Of a DNA stretch of 64,000 nucleotides, positions 50,743 through 59,726 are shown in pieces. Origin of the DNA: Oscillospiraceae bacterium (GTDB lineage Bacteria; Bacillota; Clostridia; Oscillospirales; Oscillospiraceae); NCBI GenBank assembly GCA_017541995.1, contig JAFXYD010000063.1:1-64000 (forward strand), given 5' to 3'. Under the pieces are notes generated by a model that saw only the letters and a program-made list of their open reading frames with translations, was not told the origin of the DNA and made no database searches. Both the position numbers and the translations under genes were made by a program. Every line of letters begins with the position of its first letter. The stretch's first letter is position 1.

Positions 50743-52562
50743 GATTCATCCTCCTGTCTGAAATACTGATAGACGGCCATAGCAGCGTCCTTGGGCAGAA
50801 GGCCCTGCAGCTCCTGCAGGCTGGCTGCCCGGATGGCGGAAACGGTCTTGAAGCGCTTGAGAAGCTCCGCTCTGCGCTTTTCCCCGATTCCGGGGATCTT
50901 ATCCAGGGTGCTGCCCTTGACCCGCTTGCTGCGGAGCTTGCGGTGATAGCTGATGGCGAAGCGGTGGGTCTCCTCCTGGATATTGCCGATGAGGGCGAAG
51001 ACGCTCTGCTGGCCGGAGATGCCGATCTCCTCCCCCTCCGGAGTCACCAGGGCCCGGGTGCGGTGGCGGTCGTCCTTCACCATGCCGAAAATGGGAATTT
51101 GTATGCCCATGGGGCTGAGCTCCCGCAAAACCGTCTGGGCGTGGTTGACGCCGCCGTCGATCAGCAGCAGATCCGGAGCCTTCTCAAAGCCCTTGTCCCC
51201 CGCCAGATAATGCGCGAAGCGCCGGTGGAGCACCTGCCGCATGGAGGCGTAGTCGTCCTGGTCCTCCAGGCCCTCCAGCTTGAAGTGCCGATACCCGGAG
51301 CGCAGAGGCTTGCCGTCCTCAAAGACCACCATGGAGGCCACGATGTCGGTGCCGGAGATATTGGATATATCATAGGATTCCATTCTGCGGGGCTGTTTAT
51401 GCAGCTTCAGCATCTGCCGCAGCAGCTCCACGGTGCCCCGGAGCTTTTCCTCCCGGCTGGTGATGCGCTCGGCCTCCTGCCGGGCGTTGTTCATGGCCAG
51501 CTCCACCAGGCGGGTGTTGTCTCCCCGCTGGGGCACCCGAATGCGGATCCGCTTGTGGAGAGTCTGGAACAGCAGCTCCTCGAAGAGCTCCGCGTCCTCG
51601 ATCTCCATGGGCAGCAGGATCTGCTTGGGCGCGGCGCCCCGGGTGAGATAATACTGCTTCACCAGCGCGGAGACCGCCTCGGCGGGATCGTCCGCCAGGG
51701 GCTGGATCTCATAGTCCTTGTCCACCAGGTTGCCGTCTACGTAGTGCAGCACGGCAAAGCAGGCCTTGGCCTCGGTCTGGGCAAAGCCCACGGCGTCGGT
51801 GTCCGCCATGCGGCCCGCCGTCACCAGCTGCTTCTGACCCAGGGCCTCGATGGCGTTCATCCGGTCCCGAAGCTGGGCGGCCCGCTCAAACTCCAGGGCG
51901 TCGGAGGCCGCCAGCATCTTCTCCTTCAGCTCCGCCGCCACGGGCTTATAGCTGCCGGAGAGCAGGCTTGCCACCTGCCGCATCCGCTCGGCGTATTCCG
52001 CCTGGTCGGGATTGCCCCGGCACCAGCCGTCGCAGTTCCCCATCTGAAAATTCAGACAGGGCCGCTCCTTGCCGATGTCCCGGGGAAACTGCTTGCCGCA
52101 GCCCGGCAGCTTGAAGGTCAGCCGCAGGGTGTCTATGGCCTTCTGGGTCAGGTAGCGTCCCCCATAGGGACCGTAATACCTCGCCCCGTCCTCCAGGGCC
52201 TTGGGGGCCAGGCGCATGACAGGATAGGGCTCCGACAGATCCAGCCGCAGATAGGGATAGCCCTTGTCGTCCTTCAGAAGGATGTTGTATTTGGGCATAT
52301 AGCGCTTGATGAGGCTGCATTCCAGCACCAGCGCCTCAAACTCCGAGGCCGCGATGATGACGTCGAAGTGGTCGATTTTGGAGACCATCATTCGGGTTTT
52401 GGCAGTGTGGGCCGCGGAGTCAATGAAATACTGGCTCACCCGGTTCTTCAGCTTCTTGGCCTTCCCCACATAAATAACCTCGTTGGACTTATCCTGCATC
52501 AGATAGACGCCGGGGGCCAGGGGCAGCGACAGGGCCTTTTCCTTCAATTCTGTTTTCGTCAT
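50739..52562 (-). CDS. uvrC: Excinuclease ABC subunit UvrC
   Basis: 607-residue nucleotide-excision-repair endonuclease. GIY-YIG domain at the N-terminus (APGVYLMQDKSNEVIYVGKAKKLKNRV), Cys-rich part with FQMGNCDGWC, UVR-like motif near residues 190-230, the UvrC RNase H-like domain (ESYDISNISGTDIVASMVVFEDG; LLLIDGG) and two C-terminal HhH motifs (LDKIPGIGEKRRAELL). ATG at 52562 has GGGAGG upstream; the GTG at 52571 overlaps that site. Confidence 0.96.
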   Translation of the reverse strand: MTKTELKEKALSLPLAPGVYLMQDKSNEVIYVGKAKKLKNRVSQYFIDSAAHTAKTRMMVSKIDHFDVIIAASEFEALVLECSLIKRYMPKYNILLKDDKGYPYLRLDLSEPYPVMRLAPKALEDGARYYGPYGGRYLTQKAIDTLRLTFKLPGCGKQFPRDIGKERPCLNFQMGNCDGWCRGNPDQAEYAERMRQVASLLSGSYKPVAAELKEKMLAASDALEFERAAQLRDRMNAIEALGQKQLVTAGRMADTDAVGFAQTEAKACFAVLHYVDGNLVDKDYEIQPLADDPAEAVSALVKQYYLTRGAAPKQILLPMEIEDAELFEELLFQTLHKRIRIRVPQRGDNTRLVELAMNNARQEAERITSREEKLRGTVELLRQMLKLHKQPRRMESYDISNISGTDIVASMVVFEDGKPLRSGYRHFKLEGLEDQDDYASMRQVLHRRFAHYLAGDKGFEKAPDLLLIDGGVNHAQTVLRELSPMGIQIPIFGMVKDDRHRTRALVTPEGEEIGISGQQSVFALIGNIQEETHRFAISYHRKLRSKRVKGSTLDKIPGIGEKRRAELLKRFKTVSAIRAASLQELQGLLPKDAAMAVYQYFRQEDES

Positions 52563-52587
52563 CCCGCGCACCTCCCGGATAGAGCAT

Positions 52588-52616
52588 GCCCCAAAGACCG
52601 ATTCGGCCTTTGGGGC
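52588..52616 (-). terminator. Hairpin between HPr-like gene and uvrC
   Basis: GCCCCAAAG / CTTTGGGGC stem, 5' to uvrC on the minus strand. There is no T tract on that strand, so it may only partly terminate. Confidence 0.5.
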
Positions 52617-52622
52617 GTTTCG

Positions 52623-52883
52623 TCAGAACAGATCTTCTTCCAGCATATCAGCCAGAGTTTTGACTGCTTCTTCCTCGTCGGGTCCCTCGGCGGAAATGGT
52701 CACCTCAGTTCCGGTAACGATCGCCATGGACAGGACGCCGAGCAGACTCTTGGCATTGATCTTGCGCTCCTCCGCCTCGATCCAGATGCTGGAACGGAAG
52801 TCGTTGGCCTTCTGGATGAAGTAGGTGGCCTGCTTGTTATGCAGTCCGGATGCGCATTTGACGACAGTAGTTAAGCTGAACAT
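52623..52883 (-). CDS. HPr-like phosphocarrier with altered active-site loop
   Basis: 86 residues with the HPr fold and phosphorylation sites: His15 (SGLH) and Ser46 (AKSLLGVLSM) are at the canonical positions, but the usual ARPA after His15 is NKQA here. Loss of Arg17 and Pro18 could weaken PTS phosphotransfer, so a regulatory (Crh-like) role through Ser46 is possible. It is expressed from its own promoter at 52932-52960 upstream of uvrC. Confidence 0.85.
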   Translation of the reverse strand: MFSLTTVVKCASGLHNKQATYFIQKANDFRSSIWIEAEERKINAKSLLGVLSMAIVTGTEVTISAEGPDEEEAVKTLADMLEEDLF

Positions 52884-52931
52884 GTTGTCACCTCACAAAG
52901 GCGTGTCTGGCACACCCAAATAAACAATGTA

Positions 52932-52960
52932 AATATACACATTTCAGCCGCGATTGTCAA
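52932..52960 (-). promoter_or_regulatory. Promoter of the HPr-like gene
   Basis: Minus strand TTGACA (52960-52955), 17-bp spacer, TATATT (52937-52932). Confidence 0.7.
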
Positions 52961-53032
52961 GCACAATCTTTGAAATGCTTTTTTATTGTATGTTTTTTGC
53001 AGGCCGGATCCCTGTTTTTTGCGTTTCCCTTC

Positions 53033-53060
53033 TTGACAGCCGCAGAACAATGTGTATAAT
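53033..53060 (+). promoter_or_regulatory. Promoter of the GH32/GH43-like gene
   Basis: TTGACA (53033-53038), 16-bp spacer, TATAAT (53055-53060). The operator dyads at 53076 and 53096 begin just past the expected transcription start. Confidence 0.75.
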
Positions 53061-53075
53061 GAGTGTATGGAAGTG

Positions 53076-53105
53076 TGCATATGCACATTCATGTTTGCAT
53101 TTGCA
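53076..53105 (+). promoter_or_regulatory. Tandem TGCATnTGCA operator
   Basis: TGCATATGCA (53076-53085, core of the longer palindrome GTGCATATGCAC) and TGCATTTGCA (53096-53105) are centred 20 bp apart, i.e. two helical turns, on the same DNA face, between the -10 box and the gene. This suggests repressor binding by a dimeric regulator acting at both. The regulator is not encoded in the window as far as I can tell. Confidence 0.55.
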
Positions 53106-53131
53106 AATTTGCTTTGAAAGGACGATGCACC

Positions 53132-54656
53132 ATGCGAAAAAGAATGTCCCTGCCGATTCTGCTGCTGGCCGCCGCGCTCCTCCTGAGCGCCTGCGGCGGA
53201 GCGGGTTCTCTTCCGGACGAGCCCTATTCCCCGGTGGAGTACAAGCTCTACCCTGCCCCGGAGGGCGCCTACGTGGGCGACACCATGCCCTTTGTCACCG
53301 ACGAGGGCACACTGGAGCTCTACTATCTCTATGACACGGACCACAACGGCCAGGGCTACCACCCCATCTACAAGTACAGCACCACAGATTTCTGCGGCTA
53401 CACCGACGAGGGCATGGCGCTGAACTACGGTCTGATGTCCGAGCCGGATCCCGCCCTGGGCACAGGCTCCGTCATGCAGGATCAGAACGGCCTGTATCAC
53501 CTGTTCTACACCGGGCACAATGACAGCGGCAACAGCGGCCGGGGCAAGGAGTGCGTGATGCACGCCGTCAGCACCGACCGCAAGAGCTGGGAGAAGCGGC
53601 CGGAGGATAGCTTCTTTGCCCCTGAGGGCTATTCCAAGGACGATTTCCGGGACCCCGAGGTCTTCTGGGTGGAGGAGGAGCAGTGCTACTGGCTGCTGAT
53701 TGCCGCCCGGAGCAACACCCTGGGAGGCGTGGTCGCAAAATATACCTCCAAGGATCTGAAAAACTGGAGCTTTGAGGGCCCCATCTACGCGCCCATGGCC
53801 CAGTACATGCTGGAGTGCCCGGATTTGTTCCAAATCGGGGACACCTGGTATCTCAGCTACAGCTGGGACTGCGTCACCTATTACGCCATCGGGGAGTCCA
53901 GGAACGGCCCCCTCCAGGCCCCCGAGGACAACATTCTCGACGGCAAGGGGATGTTTGACGGCAACGGCTTCGTCTTCTACGCCGCCAAAACCGCCGAGTT
54001 CAAAGGCGCCACCTATCTCTGCGGCTGGCTGGGCCGGACTCAGCGACGACTCCGGCATGTACCAGTGGGCCGGCAACGTGGTGAACCACCAGCTGGTGCA
54101 GCACGAGGACAAGACCCTGGGGGTTACCGCCCCCGCCAGCTTTGCGGACTATTTCACCGCGGAAAAGGAATTCAAAGCGGTGAAGAAGCAGGGCTCCGTG
54201 AAGATCAAGGACAACAACATCACCCTCTCCGCCGAGGAAGACAGCTACGCTCTGGCGGACATGGGCACCCGCAGCCCCAGCATGAAGCTGGAATGCGACG
54301 TGAGCCTGGACGCGGACGGCTGCGCGGGCTTTGCCTTCGGCGGCAGCCAGCAGGACGAGACTTATACCGCCCTTTGCCTGGACGCCGCGCAAGGTCTGCT
54401 GCACTACGAGGGCTTGGAAATCGAGGATCTGGACGACTTTGACCCCATGGCCCTCACCCGCTTTGATTTTTCCAAGCAGGAGACCCACCACGTGACCCTG
54501 GTGTGTGAAAACGAGATCGTGATTCTCTATGTGGACAACGTCAAGGCCCTCAGCGCCCAGATCAAGCATTCCATCAACGGCGCTCACATCGGCGTCTTTG
54601 CCGACGGCTGCGACGCCAGCTTTACCAATATCAGCACCAAGCTGCCGGCTGAATAA
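53132..54656 (+). pseudogene. GH32/GH43-like secreted glycoside hydrolase lipoprotein, frameshifted
   Basis: A lipoprotein signal (LLLSACGG; Cys acceptor ~21) leads into a five-bladed beta-propeller: GDTMPFVTDEG, the RDP motif in DFRDPEVFW (~173) and the EC motif in LECPDLFQ (~228), typical of GH32-family fructan or sucrose hydrolases, then a C-terminal beta-sandwich. The reading frame shifts near 54038: codons read GWLGR, then continue as LSDDSGMYQWAG in the +1 frame, and the total (1,525 nt) is one base more than a multiple of three. One extra A at 54038 explains it. Genuine inactivation and a sequencing error are both possible. GAAAGGA is upstream of the ATG. Confidence 0.85.
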
Positions 54657-54673
54657 GCGTATTCGGCAGGCAA

Positions 54674-54699
54674 AGGCCCATCCCGGCGGGGATGGGCCT
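54674..54699. terminator. Terminator between GH32-like gene and CotH-SLH gene
   Basis: Stem AGGCCCATCCC / GGGATGGGCCT, small loop, followed on the plus strand by ATTTCC; convergent genes on both sides. Confidence 0.8.
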
Positions 54700-54716
54700 A
54701 TTTCCATGCTTTGCAG

Positions 54717-56834
54717 TCAGTCCAGGGCGGCGGCCTTGTAGAGGAAGCTTACCGCCTGCGCCCGGGTACAGCTCTGGTTGGGGGCGAAGACGGAAGCGCT
54801 CTTGCCGGCGGCGACTCCCTGCTCCAGGGCCCAGAGCACGGCCTTGCAGTAGTATTTCCCGGCGGCCACGTCGGTGAAGGGGCACTCCGTCATCTCCGGC
54901 TCCGGACGGTATCGGGTGTTCCAGATCATGGTGACGGCCATGGCCCGGGTGCAGGCCTTTTTGGGGCTGAAGCTCGTTTCGCCGGTGCCGCTGCAGAAGC
55001 CGTTTTCCACAGCCCAGAGCACGGCCTTGTAGCAGTAGCTGTCCGGCCTTACGTCGGTGAAGGGGCATTCCGTGCTGAAGGGCTCCTCCGCGCCGCAGGC
55101 CCGCCACAGCATGGTCACAAATTCGGCGCGGGTGCAGGCCTTGTGGGGGCTGAAGCTGGTGGGGCTGGTGCCGGTGACGATCCAATGCTCCACAGCCCAG
55201 CGGGCCGCCTGCTCGTACCAGCTTCCCGCGGGCACGTCTTCAAAGCGGTAGGGAGGAATCTGGCGGTATTTCGCGCTGAGGCTTATATCCTTCTGCCCGT
55301 AGGCCGTCTCCACGATTTCCCCGTTTTCGTCCATCCAGCCTAAGAAGACGTAGCCCTCCTTCTCCGGCGCTTCGGGAAGCGTGTTCAGGCTCTGGCCCAC
55401 CCGGAGCTTGCAGGAGCTGAACTCCGTGCCGTCAACCAGAAAGCGGATGCGGTAATAGACCTTGGAGAGATCATCCAGGTTTCCCCCCATCCATTCCCGC
55501 TGGCTTCGGATAAAGTCCTTCAAATCCCGGACCTCGGTGTCCAGATCGGTGAGCGGCTTGACGGCGGCAATCCATTCGCCCCACCTGTCGGCGTCGGCCT
55601 GCCAGGAGATCCGAATCTCCTCCGCCATGCGGTCAAGGACGCCGTCGTCCCGGACAATGTCCTCCAGAATGCCGTCCAGCAGTTGCCAGCGCTCCCGCAG
55701 CAGGGCCGTGAAGGCGGGATCCCGGTCCCGGAGCTCGTCCAGCCAGAGCATGGGAGCGCCGATGTTGTAGCCCTGGCCTTCGGCGCTGCCGTTGCCCATC
55801 GTCAGGTCAAAATCCCACAGCGGGCCCCAGTAGAGCTTGTCATTGCGGGGCTTATAGAGATAGGTGCTGGAGGTGCGGAAGGCGTCATAGCTGTCGCTGA
55901 AGATGTTGATCCACCAGAAATCGGCTGCGGACTGCAGATCCATATACGCTTGATAGGAAACCCCGTTTTCATCGCAGAGATTCTCCCCCAGAATGGCATT
56001 CTCGGTCTTCTGCAGATAGTCGCAGATCCAGTCTCTCTGCGCCTGGGTGCCGGACTCCTCCGCGCCCTCGGAAAAGTCAAACTCCGGGCTCTCAAAGAGA
56101 AAGCCCACGCCGTTTTCCGTGGTGAAGCTGCCGTCCTCGGTGGGCTTGTCGGCGTCGCCGCGCAGGGCCAGCAGATAACCGCCGCTGACCTCGGGCTCCT
56201 CGTTGTCCTCGGGCCCCAGCTCATCGATGTTCACGCGGGTCTTGTCCACCCGGATCTGCTCCGCCAGCAAATAGCTGCCGTAATACTCGCCGTTGATCAC
56301 CAGCTCCACAGGCAGCATCTTGGGGGTATAGGCCAGGCCCATGGCGCTGCCGATGTAGCTGATCAGACGGTTGCGCAGCAGGCTCTGATCAAAGCGGTTG
56401 GCCAACAGGACCCAATGCTTGTTTTTGCCCATGCCCAGCAGATTCTGGCCCTTGTCCAGCTTGATCTTGTAGGGCTTCTTGTCAGCCTGCCAGGTGGAGT
56501 TGCCCCGGCCCCGGATGTACTCCAGCTTTACGTTGTTCAGATCGGAGAGGGCCGCGTCGCTGTAGTCGCCGGTGTAGCCCTCCGGTACGTCCAGGCTTAT
56601 GCTGCCGGTGCAGGAGACGCTGTGGTCGGGGCTTGCGTTCATCTCCGCCACCGTTCCGTAGCCCTCGGCGCTCTCATCCACGTTGACGTAAAGCACCGGC
56701 AGCCCGCTGTCCGGCGGCACGGCAGCATTCTCCGCGCCGAGGGGAAGGGCGGCAGCCTGACTCAACAGGATTCCCGCCGCCAGCAGCAGCGCGAAAACAC
56801 GTTTGAAGATTTTGTCCATTTTTGCTGACATCAT
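54717..56834 (-). CDS. CotH-like protein with InlB-type repeat and three SLH domains
   Basis: 705 residues: signal peptide (~8-35), CotH domain (~45-440) with RGRGNSTWQADKKPYKIKL, KHWVLLANRFDQSLLRNRL, VELVINGEYYGSYLLAEQIRVDK and the metal-binding DFDLTMGN, an InlB/MucBP-like beta-grasp repeat (~450-525), and three SLH modules (~530-705; FxDVPAGSWYEQAARWAVEH type). CotH folds are atypical protein kinases. The SLH modules would place it on the cell wall surface rather than in the coat, so it could phosphorylate exported proteins. AAAGGAG precedes the ATG at 56834. Confidence 0.9.
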   Translation of the reverse strand: MMSAKMDKIFKRVFALLLAAGILLSQAAALPLGAENAAVPPDSGLPVLYVNVDESAEGYGTVAEMNASPDHSVSCTGSISLDVPEGYTGDYSDAALSDLNNVKLEYIRGRGNSTWQADKKPYKIKLDKGQNLLGMGKNKHWVLLANRFDQSLLRNRLISYIGSAMGLAYTPKMLPVELVINGEYYGSYLLAEQIRVDKTRVNIDELGPEDNEEPEVSGGYLLALRGDADKPTEDGSFTTENGVGFLFESPEFDFSEGAEESGTQAQRDWICDYLQKTENAILGENLCDENGVSYQAYMDLQSAADFWWINIFSDSYDAFRTSSTYLYKPRNDKLYWGPLWDFDLTMGNGSAEGQGYNIGAPMLWLDELRDRDPAFTALLRERWQLLDGILEDIVRDDGVLDRMAEEIRISWQADADRWGEWIAAVKPLTDLDTEVRDLKDFIRSQREWMGGNLDDLSKVYYRIRFLVDGTEFSSCKLRVGQSLNTLPEAPEKEGYVFLGWMDENGEIVETAYGQKDISLSAKYRQIPPYRFEDVPAGSWYEQAARWAVEHWIVTGTSPTSFSPHKACTRAEFVTMLWRACGAEEPFSTECPFTDVRPDSYCYKAVLWAVENGFCSGTGETSFSPKKACTRAMAVTMIWNTRYRPEPEMTECPFTDVAAGKYYCKAVLWALEQGVAAGKSASVFAPNQSCTRAQAVSFLYKAAALD

Positions 56835-57012
56835 GTACCCTCTCCTTTGCTCAAATGGTTTTGTGTCGGATGGCGTATCAGAAAAGCCGCTTGGCAGAAA
56901 GGCCGCAGCTGTTTTCTGTCAGTCCCGTCGGAAAGTATCCCGGCTGTATACCTTTTCCTGTACTTCGTCAAGGCAGGGTTGGCTCTTTCTATTCAGACAT
57001 ACTTCTGGTTTT

Positions 57013-57041
57013 ATTTTATATTCTGCCATTCAGATTGTCAA
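57013..57041 (-). promoter_or_regulatory. Promoter of the CotH-SLH gene
   Basis: Minus strand TTGACA (57041-57036), 17-bp spacer, TAAAAT (57018-57013), giving a leader of about 170 nt before the ATG at 56834. Confidence 0.65.
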
Positions 57042-57090
57042 TACCGTGCGTAAACAGTTGTATATTTGGAATTTGCTGTATGGCTCCGGA

Positions 57091-59364
57091 TCAGAGCGTC
57101 ATGCTTCTGAGAAAGCGGCCGGTTTTGGAGGCTTCGCAGCTGACAAGCTGCGCGGGGGTGCCCTGGAAGACGATGCTGCCGCCGCCGGCGCCGCCCTCGG
57201 GGCCCAGGTCGATGATCCAGTCCGCCCGGGCGATGAGCTCCATGCTCTGCTCCACCATGACCACGGTATTGCCCTCGGCCACCAGCTTCCGCAGCAGGGC
57301 CAGCAGCTGCTCCTTATCCCGCAGATGCAGGCCGGTGCTGGGCTCGTCCAGCACATAGATCTGTCCCTTCTTATGGAGCTCGCTGGCCAGCTTCACCCGC
57401 TGGATCTCTCCCCCGGAGAGGGTGGCCGTGGGCTGACCCAGGGTGAGATAGTCCAGGCCAACGTCCATCATGCTCTGCAAGCGCTTGCGGATTTTCGCGC
57501 TGTCGAAGAAGGTGTAGGCGTCCGCGATGGTGAGGGCGTTGACCTGCTCAATGCTCAGACCGTGATAGCGGTAGGACAGAGCCGTGGGGTTGTAGCGGCG
57601 GCCGCCGCACTCCTCGCAGGTGACGGTGACGGGCTCGGCAAAGGCCATCTCATAGCTGATCTGCCCGGTGCCCTTGCAGATGGGGCAGCCGCCCTCGGCG
57701 TTGAAGCTGAACCAGCCGGGGCTGACGCCGTTCTCCTTGGCAAAGAGTTTGCGGATCTCGTCCATGACCCCGGTGTAGGTGGCGGGGGTGGAGCGGACGG
57801 AGGTGCCGATGGGCTTCTGGTCGATGATAATGGCCTCCGGCCAGGCCTCGGGGAATGCATAGCGCATAAGAGAGCTCTTTCCGCTGCCGGCCACGCCGGT
57901 CACGGCGGTGAGAATACCCTTGGGGACGGTGACGCTGAGGTGCTTCAGATTGTGGCAGCAGGCGTCCCGGACGGGATAGCCCTCAATCCAGGGCAGCGGG
58001 GCCGGGTTCAGACTGATTTTCTGCCGCAGGGCCCTGGCGGTGGGGGTATCGGCCCACTTCAGCTCCGCCAGGCTGCCGGCGAAAATCAGCTCTCCTCCCC
58101 TGCTGCCAGCCTCCGGCCCCAGCTCGATGATATGATCCGCCAGCTCCATCATCTGCCGGGAATGCTCCACCACCAGCACGTTGTTGTGCTTGGCCCGGAG
58201 CTGGCAGAGCATCCGTCCGATGCGCTCCGCGTCTGCGGGGTGGAGCCCCGCGGTGGGCTCGTCGAAAATGTAGGTGATATTGTTGAGGTAAGCTCCCAGG
58301 TTCCGGACGATTTTGATGCGCTGCGCCTCGCCGCCGGAGAGGGTCTCCGTTTTCCGGGACAGGGAGAGATAGCCGATCCCCACCGCCGCCATGCGCTCGA
58401 GATAGGCGGAGATCTGCCGGGCCAGGGAGACGCCCCGGGGATCATCGAGGGTTTTGAGGAAGTCCAGCAGCTCCGCCGCGCTCATGTCCATGCACTCCAC
58501 GATATTCCGGCCGTTGATCCGGGAGGCCAGGGCCTTGGGGTTCAGACCTGAGCCGCCGCAGGCCCTGCAGAAGCCCCGCCGCACATGGCTGAGAATCTCG
58601 TCCTGGAGCTTTTTCTTCAGCTTGGTGATGTCCCGGTTCATATAGACCCGCTCAAAGCGCGGAAAGACGCCCTCATAGGGCAGGTAGTCCATGCGCCCGA
58701 CGTTGTTGCACTTAAACTCCACCATCAGCGGCTCCTTGGGGCCGTATTGCAGCAGCTGCCATTCCTCCGGGCTGAATTCCCGGAGCTTTTTGTCCGGATC
58801 CAGCAGCGGGTTGTTCTGATAGTAGACCGTCTGCCAGCCGGAGGAAAACTGGCTGAACTGTATGGCCCCCTCCCGGAGGGTCTTGTCCGGGTCGAAGAAG
58901 CTCTCACGAATCAGCTCCGTCCGCTCCCCCAGGCCGGTGCATTCCGGGCACATGCCCGCCGGATGATTGAAGGAGTAGGCCATGGAGCCTCCCGCGCTGG
59001 GCTCCCCCACCCGGGAAAACAGCAGCCGCAGCAGCGGCGCGACGTCCACGGCGGTTCCCACGGTGGAGCGGGAGCTGGAGCCGATGGGCCGCTGGTCCAC
59101 CACAATGGCGGGGGTGAGATTTCGGATCTCGTCTACCCGGGGCCGGTCATAGTGGGGCATCTTGTTCCGCAGGAAGAGCGGATAGCTCTGCTGCCACTCC
59201 CGCTCGGACTCCACCGCCAGGGTATCAAAGGCCAGGGAGCTCTTGCCGGAGCCGGAGACCCCGGCAAAGACCACCAGCTGTCCCTTGGGGATATTCACGT
59301 TGATGTGCTTCAGGTTGTTCTCCGCCGCGCCGAGAATCTCGATCCGGTCCGTGCTGCGCTCCAT
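57091..59364 (-). CDS. UvrA-like ABC ATPase (short, class II UvrA)
   Basis: 757 residues against ~940 for housekeeping UvrA. Two ABC domains: Walker A GVSGSGKSS (~36) and GVAGSGKSS (~490), signatures TLSGGEAQR and TLSGGEIQR, Walker B IFDEPTAGLHP and VLDEPSTGLHL, and zinc-binding Cys pairs (CPECTGLG, CRACGGSG, CPICKGTG, CEECGG). The insertion that contacts UvrB appears reduced, as in UvrA2/DrrC-like proteins linked to drug tolerance. Not a substitute for UvrA in repair without proof. AAAGGAG upstream. Confidence 0.88.
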   Translation of the reverse strand: MERSTDRIEILGAAENNLKHINVNIPKGQLVVFAGVSGSGKSSLAFDTLAVESEREWQQSYPLFLRNKMPHYDRPRVDEIRNLTPAIVVDQRPIGSSSRSTVGTAVDVAPLLRLLFSRVGEPSAGGSMAYSFNHPAGMCPECTGLGERTELIRESFFDPDKTLREGAIQFSQFSSGWQTVYYQNNPLLDPDKKLREFSPEEWQLLQYGPKEPLMVEFKCNNVGRMDYLPYEGVFPRFERVYMNRDITKLKKKLQDEILSHVRRGFCRACGGSGLNPKALASRINGRNIVECMDMSAAELLDFLKTLDDPRGVSLARQISAYLERMAAVGIGYLSLSRKTETLSGGEAQRIKIVRNLGAYLNNITYIFDEPTAGLHPADAERIGRMLCQLRAKHNNVLVVEHSRQMMELADHIIELGPEAGSRGGELIFAGSLAELKWADTPTARALRQKISLNPAPLPWIEGYPVRDACCHNLKHLSVTVPKGILTAVTGVAGSGKSSLMRYAFPEAWPEAIIIDQKPIGTSVRSTPATYTGVMDEIRKLFAKENGVSPGWFSFNAEGGCPICKGTGQISYEMAFAEPVTVTCEECGGRRYNPTALSYRYHGLSIEQVNALTIADAYTFFDSAKIRKRLQSMMDVGLDYLTLGQPTATLSGGEIQRVKLASELHKKGQIYVLDEPSTGLHLRDKEQLLALLRKLVAEGNTVVMVEQSMELIARADWIIDLGPEGGAGGGSIVFQGTPAQLVSCEASKTGRFLRSMTL

Positions 59365-59458
59365 CTTCTACACTCCTTTGTCGCTGTGGGCATAACACTG
59401 CGTCCCCGCCGCACGTCAAAAGCCGCGCCGCATGGGAACGCAGCCGATTTTCGCTTTT

Positions 59459-59486
59459 ATTATACACGATTTCGCGAATAATTGCA
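59459..59486 (-). promoter_or_regulatory. Promoter of the UvrA-like gene
   Basis: Minus strand TGCAAT (59486-59481), 16-bp spacer, TATAAT (59464-59459). Confidence 0.55.
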
Positions 59487-59639
59487 TTATAAATCTGAAA
59501 AAAAGCTGCTGTTTGGGCAATTTTCTTTTCTGTTTACAAGCGGGGTGTTTTTTGGGTATCATTATAAAACAAAACCACTTAGTTGATTGTCTGCGCAATT
59601 CTGTTTTCCCTTCTGGAAAACACATTTTACCCTTTGCTG

Positions 59640-59668
59640 TTTACTTTTCTGAGGGTATTTGCTATAAT
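59640..59668 (+). promoter_or_regulatory. Promoter of the MmeI-like gene
   Basis: TTTACT (59640-59645), 17-bp spacer, TATAAT (59663-59668) preceded by TGC; the ATG is at 59727. Confidence 0.6.
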
Positions 59669-59726
59669 ACATTATAAATAATTGGATTTCCGTTAAGATT
59701 TTTCAAGCGAAAAGGAGCAGTGCGAA

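Larger units (their letters stand above)
59365..59726. other. AT-rich divergent intergenic region
   Basis: It holds only the two divergent promoters annotated separately (59459-59486 and 59640-59668). No RNA gene, terminator or ORF was recognised in the remaining sequence. Confidence 0.55.
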
